From Deltaproteobacteria bacterium (GTDB taxonomy: Bacteria; Myxococcota_A; Polyangia; DRWM01; JAAZOP01), in contig JACRCX010000119.1 in NCBI GenBank assembly GCA_016218815.1, forward strand, positions 26,146 to 90,145: 64,000 nt of DNA, in the 5' to 3' direction. Below the pieces are notes generated by a model. It was not told the origin of the DNA. It saw nothing but the letters and a program-made list of their open reading frames with translations, and ran no database searches. A program made the translations under genes and the position numbers. Of the stretch, positions 37,465 to 44,569 are shown one piece after another. Position 1 is the stretch's first letter; each line of letters begins with the position of its first letter.

Positions 37465-39180
37465 TCAGTTCGTCGCGGGCGTCCCGGCGCCCGCCGCAGG
37501 AGTCCGGTACTGGAGCAGCGTGAACGCGCCGCTCCCCTCGATCATCTTGACGTCCGTCGCCCAGGTGCCCGACCGCGAGGCGCAGAACTGGACGGCCGGC
37601 ATCGCGTCGGGCTGGTCGTCCCGCACCGCCACCTCGCCGTCCGGATCATAGACGTACAGGTCGATATCGACCACCGGCTGGGCGCCGACCGCGACGAAGA
37701 GGAAGCACTCTCCTTCGCGCAACTCATTCTCGAACCTCCGCACCCCGCGTTCCCGCAGCTCCCCCGCCTGCGGCCCGCCCAGCGCGACGAGCTCCGGGAT
37801 GTGGATCCGGTCCACGACCGTGCGCAGCCGCGTCTTGGCCACGGTGTCCAGCCCGCGCGCGGCTTCGGCGCCGACCGCGGGCGAAGCGCCCCGCAGGACC
37901 TCGTACGGGCCGAATCCGCGCCGCATGGCCACGTCCAGCCGGAACCGGCCGTTCTCCTGCGGGCAGACCTGCACCACGGCCGTCGCCGTCAGGGCCTCGT
38001 CCGCCGCCACCTCGTTGCCGTCCGAGTCGTACAGGAAGAGATCCAGATCCGCCACCTCGGGTCCGCCGACCGCGCCGAAGACGTGGCACTTGTCGGCGCC
38101 CAGGTCGAGCATGTGCGTGCGGATCACCATCTGCCGGGCCTCGCCCGTGAGCGTGGCCGCGGCGTCCATGCGGTAGCCCATCGTTTCCAGGTGGCGCGCC
38201 AGCTCCTCGCCGGTCTGCTCGAGCGAGAGGTGCGTCGGCCCGGGCAGGTTCCGCGTGCCCAGCCACAGTCCGTCGAGGCCGCCGATGCGCTCCGCGGACG
38301 CCTCGAGACGCACGACGAGCACGTCGCCGCCGTCGCCCGCCATCTTCAGCCGCAGGTGGAACTCTCCGGCAACGACCGGGCACCACTGGACGTACGCGTC
38401 CAGCGCCGCGTCCTCGTCCAGCGCCACCTCCCCGCCGTCGGGAGCCGTGAGGTAGAGATCCACGTCCGTGGCGCCCGCGCCGCCGTACGCGCCGAACGTG
38501 TAGCAGCGGTCGGCCGCCAGGGTCACCGCTCGCTCGTCCTCCGCCCCGGCCGCCAGGTGCACCGGCTCGTCCTGGGCCACCACGGCGAAGCCGCGATCGG
38601 TCACGATCTCCGCGAAGCTGCGCGCCCGCTCCTGCATCTCCTCGGCCCCGCCGCCGTCCGCCGGCCCCTCCGTGACGTCGCGGAAGACGTCCGACACGCC
38701 CAGGGGCGAGTCTCCAGGTCCGTCGAACACGGCCCAGTAGAACAGGCCGTTGCCGTCGTAGGCCTCGTAGACCAGATAGACCGTCCCGCCCTGCGTCGGG
38801 CAGTAGCGGATCGTGGGATGGTTGTCGTTGCGCCGGTCCTGGTCCACCAGCGCGCCGGACGGCTCGAAGAGGAACGCGTCCAGGTCGGCCAGCTCCCGGG
38901 AGGATGTCGAGACGAAGAACAGGCAGTGCCCGGCCGGCGCGTCTGCCGCCACGGTGACCAGCCCTCCCTTGACCACGAACGCCCGTCCCTCCGCCCCCGT
39001 CGGCGCGAACTGGCCGCGTTCCAGCGCGGACGCCGCGTCCCGCATCGCTCGCGCCGCGGGCGCCTCGTCCGTCCGCCAGTCCCCGGGCCCGATTCCCGCG
39101 GTCGCCACGCCCGACGACCCGGTCGCCGGACCGCAGCCCGCGAGCAGCAATGCCAAGAAGCCTGCATGTCGGCGGCCCAT
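37465..39180 (-). CDS. Lipoprotein with four Cys-paired PPC-like repeats (copy 1)
   Basis: The 571-residue product has a lipobox (LALLLAGC) and then four copies of a roughly 90-residue beta-rich repeat with a conserved pair of Cys: each starts with C-x-x-F (CLFFVS, CYTFGA, CHVFGA, CFLFVA), continues D-[LI]-D-L-[FY] (ADLDLFLYDSDG, VDIDLYVYDPDG), an Asp-rich turn, and ends with a second Cys (RYCPTQG, WCPVVAG, VCPQENG, FCASRSG). This resembles bacterial pre-peptidase C-terminal (PPC) domains, but with an added disulfide. The neighbour upstream is a homologous gene with the same layout. Position directly before bamA suggests an envelope or OMP-assembly role; this is inference. ATG follows GGAGGA. 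Confidence 0.82.
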   Translation of the reverse strand: MGRRHAGFLALLLAGCGPATGSSGVATAGIGPGDWRTDEAPAARAMRDAASALERGQFAPTGAEGRAFVVKGGLVTVAADAPAGHCLFFVSTSSRELADLDAFLFEPSGALVDQDRRNDNHPTIRYCPTQGGTVYLVYEAYDGNGLFYWAVFDGPGDSPLGVSDVFRDVTEGPADGGGAEEMQERARSFAEIVTDRGFAVVAQDEPVHLAAGAEDERAVTLAADRCYTFGAYGGAGATDVDLYLTAPDGGEVALDEDAALDAYVQWCPVVAGEFHLRLKMAGDGGDVLVVRLEASAERIGGLDGLWLGTRNLPGPTHLSLEQTGEELARHLETMGYRMDAAATLTGEARQMVIRTHMLDLGADKCHVFGAVGGPEVADLDLFLYDSDGNEVAADEALTATAVVQVCPQENGRFRLDVAMRRGFGPYEVLRGASPAVGAEAARGLDTVAKTRLRTVVDRIHIPELVALGGPQAGELRERGVRRFENELREGECFLFVAVGAQPVVDIDLYVYDPDGEVAVRDDQPDAMPAVQFCASRSGTWATDVKMIEGSGAFTLLQYRTPAAGAGTPATN

Positions 39181-39186
39181 TCCTCC

Positions 39187-40872
39187 CTACTCCTCCTTGC
39201 TCTCGAACACCGTGAGCATGTACTGCCCGGCGGCGCCCGAGACCGTCACCGTGGCGTAGTACGGCGCCGTCCGATCGGGACAAACGAACACCCTTGCGTC
39301 CGGCTCGCCGCCGACGTCCACCGCCACGCTGCGCAGCAGGTAGTCGCGGACCTCGAGGTCGACGTCCATGTTGTCGTCCGAGGCGACGGCGGTGATCGCG
39401 TAGCAGGAGCCGAAGTGCAGGTCGAGCGGGTGCGAGGTCTGTCGTCCCGCCTCGGCCGGGCGCCGGTCCGGGGTTCCCACCGGATGGAAGCCCTTGAGCC
39501 ACAATTCCGCCGCCATCAACCCGTACGCGGCCGCCATGCGCCCGCCGATCCCGGGGATCTCGCGGGTGGCGCCGCCGAGGCGGTAGATGTTGACGACGAA
39601 ATCGCCGGCGCCGTCGTAGGCATCGACGCTCAGCAGGTACGAGCCGGTCACCTCCGGGCAGAAGGAGAGGCGCGGATCGTTGGTTTCCAGGCGATCCTCG
39701 GCCACGCGGTTGCCGACGGCGTCGTCGAGCATGAGGTCGAGGTCGGCGATGCCGCCCGGCCGGGCCAGCCCGACGATTTCGTAGCAGCTCCCGCGGACGA
39801 GCTGGAGCTGGTCGACGGCCGGCTCGCCCGAGCCGATCGAGCCCTCGAAGGGCTCCCCGACCGGCTCGTAGCCTCCGTCGCGCATCCGGCGGTCCTGGTC
39901 CTGGAGAAGCTGTTCGAACGCCTGCTCGCCCCCCGGCAGATCCGGACGCGGCTCGTCGGGCAGCTCGGACGGCGTGACGAACACGCGCTCCTCGGGGGCC
40001 GCCTCGAAGTAGATCAGGGTCCCGCCGGCCGCGGCGCGCGCCGAGCGTGCCACGACGCGGACATCGACGTCGTCGTCGGAACAGTACTCCGCGTGGGCGT
40101 CGCGGCTCTCGGCCGAGTCCTCGGCGACGGCGCGCGAGCCGATGCGGAACACGAGGTCGAGGTCCTCGGCGGTCTCGTCCCCGACCAGCGCCACTCCCAG
40201 GCAGCGGCCGGCCTGCAGGTGCCGCGTGCGGTCGACCTCGCCGTTGGCCGCGAGCTCGACGTCCTCCGACTCGTCCAGCGGATGGAAGCCGAGCGCCTGC
40301 ATCTGGCGTGTGGCGCGCAGCAGCGTGTCCTCGCGGCTCTCGCCGTTCGACTCGGGCCCCGGCGCGGGGGCCTCGTCGAACCGCAGGTCGCCGCGGCGGA
40401 CGTCCGAGCCTTCCGGGAAGCGGTAGACGCCGAGGAAGGTCTCGCCGTCGCCCTCGTAGGCCAGGGTCACCGCGACGGCCCGGACGTCCTCGTCCAGGCA
40501 TCGCGCCAGGACGGGGTGCGCATCGCGCTCCTCGTCCACGTCCAGGCGCCGGCCGTCGACGGCGAAGAGGGCCAGATCGAGGTCGGCGATGCGGGTACCG
40601 GCCAGTCCGACCAGCAGCCAGCACTGGCCTCCGGCCAGCTCGAGCGGCTGGGCGCTCTGCCGTCCGCTCATCAGGAACGTCGGCCCGAACCGTGCGGCGA
40701 TTTCGCCGCCTCCCGCCAGGATCTGGGACTCGATGGAGCCGATACGCTGCGCCAGGGAGGCGTCGCCGAAGGCGCGCTGCGGCTCCGGGGCCGCGGGCGG
40801 CGGCGGGCAGCCCAGGCCGCAGGCCGGGAACAGCATCAACAGGGCACGCAGCGTCCAGGGGCGCACGACCAC
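39187..40872 (-). CDS. Lipoprotein with four Cys-paired PPC-like repeats (copy 2)
   Basis: A 561-residue paralogue of the next gene, 6 bases upstream of it. After a Cys-containing signal (LMLFPACGLGC) it has four repeats with the same landmarks: CWLLVGLAGTRIADLDLALF, CLGVALVGDETAEDLDLVF, CYEIVGLARPGGIADLDLML and CYAITAVASDDNMDVDLEV, each closed by a second Cys (LARC, AEYC, LSFC, VFVC). Between repeats are Glu/Arg-rich linkers with a RRMRDGGYEPVGEPF-type helix. The GTG start follows GAGGAGGACGAA. Which Cys is lipidated is unclear, either PAC or GLGC. Function unknown; see the pair as one finding. Confidence 0.82.
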   Translation of the reverse strand: MVVRPWTLRALLMLFPACGLGCPPPPAAPEPQRAFGDASLAQRIGSIESQILAGGGEIAARFGPTFLMSGRQSAQPLELAGGQCWLLVGLAGTRIADLDLALFAVDGRRLDVDEERDAHPVLARCLDEDVRAVAVTLAYEGDGETFLGVYRFPEGSDVRRGDLRFDEAPAPGPESNGESREDTLLRATRQMQALGFHPLDESEDVELAANGEVDRTRHLQAGRCLGVALVGDETAEDLDLVFRIGSRAVAEDSAESRDAHAEYCSDDDVDVRVVARSARAAAGGTLIYFEAAPEERVFVTPSELPDEPRPDLPGGEQAFEQLLQDQDRRMRDGGYEPVGEPFEGSIGSGEPAVDQLQLVRGSCYEIVGLARPGGIADLDLMLDDAVGNRVAEDRLETNDPRLSFCPEVTGSYLLSVDAYDGAGDFVVNIYRLGGATREIPGIGGRMAAAYGLMAAELWLKGFHPVGTPDRRPAEAGRQTSHPLDLHFGSCYAITAVASDDNMDVDLEVRDYLLRSVAVDVGGEPDARVFVCPDRTAPYYATVTVSGAAGQYMLTVFESKEE

Positions 40873-40959
40873 TTCGTCCTCCTCGGGCGAAGCGGCGTCA
40901 CGGCCTACCTCCGCACCGGGTAATCGGCGCGAGGTTCTAGCAAATCGGGAACGGCGCGT

Positions 40960-42063
40960 CTACTGTCCGCGGGCGAGGGTGACGCGTTCGCCGAGGAAGA
41001 TCTCGCGGGTGGAGGAGCTGATGATGCAGGTCGAGGCGGTCTTGCGTGCCTCGACGACCTGGCATTCGCCGATCCACTCGAAGGGCAGGTCGGCGGGGAT
41101 GTCCTCCCTGAGGCTCTCGAGGTAGTGGTCGTTCGCGCGGATGATCTGGAACCGGTTGCCGTCGCGGACTCCGGCGTCGTAGCCGCGGTTGATGAACGCG
41201 ACGAACGCCTGGCCGTTGAGCGTGCGGGGCCGCAGCAGGGCGACGATGCGGCCGTCCAGGTCCACCTCCGCCGGCCGCGGCTCGCTGATGATCACGTTGC
41301 GCTCGACCGGGCCGACCGCGTCCCCCCGTTCGATGGGGTTGATCGTCTCGGTCAGGGTCATGCGCGCCAGGTGCGCGTCGGAGTCGAAGGTCTCCACGCG
41401 GCCCGTGCCGAGGATCTCCACGATCTTGCCCAGGACGATCGGGTCGCCCGAATCGTCCTCCTCGAAGTCGGTCACGGTCTCGCGCACGCGGTAGATCGTG
41501 TACTCCTGGCCCTGCTGGACCGGGAAATCCTCGCGGAAGCGCACGTACACCAGGTCGTTGGTCGCCAGCATCATCTCGTCTTCCCAGGACGCGACGATCG
41601 ACCCCGGCGGCTGCGGCTCGTCTTCCTCGTCTTCCGCCTGCCCCAGCTCCTCATCGATGAAGCCCTCGTTGCGGAAGAAGATCGTCCCGCCCGCGCCGCC
41701 CCCGCGCAGCGTCGTCGGCTCGCCCCAGACGTAGTCCTGCCCGTCGCCGCGGCGCAGGCGGAGCACCTGCCCCGGGTAGATCCAGTGCGGGTTGGTGATC
41801 TCCTGGTTCAGGCTCCAGACCTCCGGCCACAGCCAGGGGTTGGCGAGTTGGGCGGAGCAGATATCCCACAGCGTGTCGCCTGGCCGCACGACGTAGCGTT
41901 CGGCGCCCAGCCGCGTGCTTCCCGAGATGTGCACGCTCTCGCCCGCCCGCGCCGCCTCGGCCAGCCGCGTGGTTCCGCTGCTGTCCGACGCGGACTGCGC
42001 CGACGCCGGTGCGGCGACGGCCCAACCCAGGGCCACGATTCCCAATCCCATCGTCCTGCTCAT
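40960..42063 (-). CDS. LysM-domain periplasmic protein in the Bam cluster
   Basis: The 367-residue product has a signal peptide (GIVALGWAVAAPASA) and a LysM domain at about residues 54-105 (YVVRPGDTLWDICSAQLANP and WIYPGQVLRL) for peptidoglycan binding. The rest is beta-rich with a repeated theme around ENPTx/GD-type turns (DPIVLGKIVEILGTGRVETF, INPIERGDAVGPVERNVII), resembling the C-terminal part of LysM-anchored envelope proteins of unknown function; it ends with a Cys in ASTCIISSS. Its ATG overlaps the cpoB-like stop (ATGA). The gap to the repeat lipoproteins is 87 bases. Confidence 0.85.
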   Translation of the reverse strand: MSRTMGLGIVALGWAVAAPASAQSASDSSGTTRLAEAARAGESVHISGSTRLGAERYVVRPGDTLWDICSAQLANPWLWPEVWSLNQEITNPHWIYPGQVLRLRRGDGQDYVWGEPTTLRGGGAGGTIFFRNEGFIDEELGQAEDEEDEPQPPGSIVASWEDEMMLATNDLVYVRFREDFPVQQGQEYTIYRVRETVTDFEEDDSGDPIVLGKIVEILGTGRVETFDSDAHLARMTLTETINPIERGDAVGPVERNVIISEPRPAEVDLDGRIVALLRPRTLNGQAFVAFINRGYDAGVRDGNRFQIIRANDHYLESLREDIPADLPFEWIGECQVVEARKTASTCIISSSTREIFLGERVTLARGQ

Positions 42064-43100
42064 GGCGTCCGTCCCTCCGTCCCCAGGGCCTCCAGCCGGG
42101 AGGCGGCGGTCACGGCCGCTCCCGACCCCGGGTGCTCGTCCACGATCCTCCCGTACATCTGCGCCGCCCGATCGTCGTCCCCCGCGCGCTCGCAGGCCTG
42201 CCCGATGCGCAGCAGCGCCTCGGGCGCCCGTCCGCTTCCCGGATACCGGGACAGGAAGCGCTCGAACAGCCCGATCGCTCCCAGCCAGTCGCGATCCTGG
42301 AATGTCGCCTCGGCCTTCAGGAACTGGGCCTGGGCGACCTGCGCGTCCCCCAGCCCCTCGGCCAGCGCGCGGTCGAAGTACCCGATCGCCTCCTGCCAGC
42401 GGCCGGCCCGGTAGGCTTCCATCCCGGCGTCGTAGGCCGACGCCTGGGCGGCCGGTGCTGCCACGGCGGGCGCGGTCGTCATCGTCGGAATGCGGGGCAG
42501 CTCGCCGAACGCGCTCGACGGCGTCCCCCCGGACCCGTTCGTCGTGCCCAGGGTGGAGGGCGTCGAGGCGGCCGTGGGTGCGGGCGGGGTGCCCTGGATG
42601 CGGATCGTGGTCGAGCCGCGGGCGCCGCCCATCTGCAGGTACCCGCCACCGGGGTCGTTGCCGAAGCCGACCCCTTCGTACGGGTCGTCCTCCACCAGCG
42701 GGTCGTCCGCCGGCTCCTCCGGGTCCTGCACGGCGACCGCGCCGGCCGCGCGGGTGTCGGGCGTCTGGGCGACCTCGACCTCGGGCGGCAGGGGGACCGG
42801 CGCCACGTGCACGACGGGCAGGTCGGGCGGCGGCTCGACCGAGGCGACGGTTTCCGCGGTCGCCGGCTCGACCGCGACGGAGGTCCCGAACGCGGCGAGC
42901 GCCTCGAGCACGGCCAGGCGGCGCTGCAGGTCATCGATTCGCGCGGCGTCGGCCACGCGTTGCTGCGAAGTCTCGTCGAGCCGGTGCAGGACTTCGTCGA
43001 GCGTCTCGCTGTCTCCGCCGAGCGCGGCGGCGCAGCCGGCGCCGGACCAGGACAGGGCGAGAAGCGCCACGGCGACCCGGATCGTTCGGCCGTCCGACAT
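42060..43100 (-). CDS. CpoB/YbgF-like TPR lipoprotein
   Basis: CpoB (YbgF) coordinates peptidoglycan synthesis with Tol-Pal-driven outer-membrane constriction. The 346-residue product has a signal peptide ending LSWSGAGC (lipobox), a short coiled coil (about 30-65: VLHRLDETSQQRVADAARID), a long Pro/Ala/Gly-rich linker to about residue 215, and C-terminal TPR repeats: YDAGMEAYRAGRWQEAIGYF and WLGAIGLFERFLSRYPGSG and IGQACERAGDDDRAAQMYGR. The order coiled coil, linker, TPR fits CpoB, but lipidation and the missing tol/pal genes differ from E. coli. ATG 43100 follows GAGGAGGTCGCAC. Confidence 0.8.
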   Translation of the reverse strand: MSDGRTIRVAVALLALSWSGAGCAAALGGDSETLDEVLHRLDETSQQRVADAARIDDLQRRLAVLEALAAFGTSVAVEPATAETVASVEPPPDLPVVHVAPVPLPPEVEVAQTPDTRAAGAVAVQDPEEPADDPLVEDDPYEGVGFGNDPGGGYLQMGGARGSTTIRIQGTPPAPTAASTPSTLGTTNGSGGTPSSAFGELPRIPTMTTAPAVAAPAAQASAYDAGMEAYRAGRWQEAIGYFDRALAEGLGDAQVAQAQFLKAEATFQDRDWLGAIGLFERFLSRYPGSGRAPEALLRIGQACERAGDDDRAAQMYGRIVDEHPGSGAAVTAASRLEALGTEGRTP

Positions 43101-43233
43101 GTGCGACCTCCTCGAACGCCCGGCCCGAGAGCCCAGCGGCGTCCGGAAAGACGTTCCCTGGTAGTAGATCGTATCGGCGCGCGATCGATCGGGCAAAAAA
43201 ACGGCAGATCGGCCCCCGCGGGACGGAAACCCA

Positions 43234-43289
43234 CCGAACCGCGGGCTTTGGCCCGCGGCTGGAGCCGCGCCCTGAAGGGCGCGGTTCGG
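43234..43289. repeat. Family 2 palindromic element between TerB-like gene and cpoB
   Basis: A 56-bp copy: terminal CCGAACCGCG/CGCGGTTCGG and both hairpins are kept, with a shorter spacer and TTTGG in place of TTCAG in the first loop. It lies 133 bases upstream of the cpoB start. Confidence 0.8.
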
Positions 43290-43324
43290 TTGTGGGGGGT
43301 GGTCGGGGACTCTCGAGGCGCGTG

Positions 43325-43681
43325 TTACGCGACGGCGTCGCCGATCAGCTTGTCGATCTCGTCGGCCGACACGCCCAGGGCCTCGCCGACGCGGCCGAGC
43401 AGCTCTTCCTCGGCGGCGGCGAAGACGCCGTCGACCGCGACGGCCTTGGCCAGCTCGGCGAGCAGGGTCTTGCGGGCCTCGGCGTCGCCGACTTCACGCG
43501 CCATTTCGGTCGTGTCGTCGCCGAGGTTGCGGTGGAGCACTTCCTTGCGCTGGGTCTTGTCGAGCCCGTAGGAGTCCATCAGCTTGTCGAGGAACGCGTG
43601 TTCCTCGTCAGTGATCGCCGCGTCCGAGAGGATCGCCTGGGCGACGACCTTGCAGATGACGATCTTGTCCTTGGTGTCCAT
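43325..43681 (-). CDS. TerB-like tellurite-resistance-family protein
   Basis: The 118-residue product resembles single-domain TerB/DUF533 proteins: an all-helical fold with paired acidic residues. Visible are LSDAAITDEEHAFLDKLMDS, a helix with the acidic metal-site type residues, and AVAVDGVFAAAEEELLGRVGEA later in the second half. TerB domains are small helical modules associated with membranes or metal response; function here is not known. The ATG follows GGAGGCACCCC. It is the last gene before the palindromic element upstream of cpoB and is probably separately transcribed. Confidence 0.75.
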   Translation of the reverse strand: MDTKDKIVICKVVAQAILSDAAITDEEHAFLDKLMDSYGLDKTQRKEVLHRNLGDDTTEMAREVGDAEARKTLLAELAKAVAVDGVFAAAEEELLGRVGEALGVSADEIDKLIGDAVA

Positions 43682-43777
43682 GGGGTGCCTCCCTTCGCTG
43701 GCGGGGGGAGGCTACACGAAAACGGGCGCGGGCGCACCAGAGCGTCCTGGCGACTGCCAGCCGCGCCGCATCCCCGG

Positions 43778-44248
43778 TCACGCGGACTTGCGGTGGAAGG
43801 TGGGCTCGATCCGGCACCCGAGGACGTTGAGAAGGCGGAGCATCTGGTCGGTGGACTTGCTGTAGTTCGTTTGGTCCATCAACCGGTAGAACTGGGACGC
43901 TGAGGTTCCCAAGCGGCGGATGATTTCGCGCTTGCTGAGAGCGCTGGCGTGGACGAGGGCCTGTGCCTCGAGCGTCAGCCTGTAGACGAACAAGTCGCGG
44001 AGGTAAGCCGGGTCCTGGTTGTACTCGAGCACGTGGTCGACGTGGACGGAGCCCTCCCGGCCGGACTTGAGCGCGAACGTGAATCCCATTCTGGCCAGCT
44101 CGGGATCGACGACTGCCGACATCACGGGATCCAGCGACGATGGCGCGGGATCGCACTTGGCGAAGGGGAAAGCGAGGCTGCGCCCCCCTGCCAAGCCGAT
44201 CTCGAAGCAACGTCGGCGGCGGTTGATGCTGACCTTCAAGATCTTCAC
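43778..44248 (-). CDS. Helix-turn-helix partner of DUF4160 (putative antitoxin)
   Basis: The 156-residue product has an N-terminal beta strand-rich part (KILKVSINRRRRCFEIGL, LAFPFAKCDP) resembling DUF2442 proteins, a middle phrase DPELARMGFTFALKSGREGS followed by VHVDHVLEYNQDPAYLRDLF, and a C-terminal HTH: ALSKREIIRRLGTSASQFYR, typical of XRE-type DNA-binding proteins. The GTG start overlaps the stop of the DUF4160 gene (GTGA). Similar pairs occur in many genomes and are suspected toxin-antitoxin modules; that role is inference. Confidence 0.78.
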   Translation of the reverse strand: MKILKVSINRRRRCFEIGLAGGRSLAFPFAKCDPAPSSLDPVMSAVVDPELARMGFTFALKSGREGSVHVDHVLEYNQDPAYLRDLFVYRLTLEAQALVHASALSKREIIRRLGTSASQFYRLMDQTNYSKSTDQMLRLLNVLGCRIEPTFHRKSA

Positions 44249-44445
44249 AGGAGACCCTCCCGGCGGAGCTCGCGGATGATCTCGAGAATCCTCCGCGAGG
44301 CCCTGCCTTGCATGGCCCGGTCGTGTTCGAGGTCCCATTTTACGACCAACCGTCCATTCCGGAAGGCGTGCACGTGTCTTGGACCGTGGTCGCCTTTCCA
44401 CCAGAGAAGCAGGAAACCTCCGCGTCGAGCCCGGCCCACGGACAA
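44245..44445 (-). CDS. DUF4160-domain small protein (putative toxin)
   Basis: The 66-residue product matches DUF4160: WKGDHGPRHVHAFRNGRLVV with the conserved DHxPxHVHxxR phrase and WDLEHDRAMQGRASRRILEI. It is cotranslated with the HTH gene downstream through a GTGA overlap. The start is a TTG with poor ribosome-site support; a GTG two codons later is an alternative. No experiment on this family is known to me that fixes its activity. Confidence 0.75.
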   Translation of the reverse strand: MSVGRARRGGFLLLWWKGDHGPRHVHAFRNGRLVVKWDLEHDRAMQGRASRRILEIIRELRREGLL

Positions 44446-44569
44446 ATGCTACCGCCGGAGGTAACGGATGTCAACGAAGTCCGCCGCACCTCCTTTCGGC
44501 CCCCTCCTCCTGGGCACCCCGTCGCCCGATGGCGGGGCGGGAGGCCGCGCACTGCGGCCGCCCCCGACG

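Noticed and set aside
37186..40923. Long plus-strand open frame across bamA's start and the repeat lipoproteins
   Set aside because: Antisense to three well-supported genes with signal peptides and ribosome sites.
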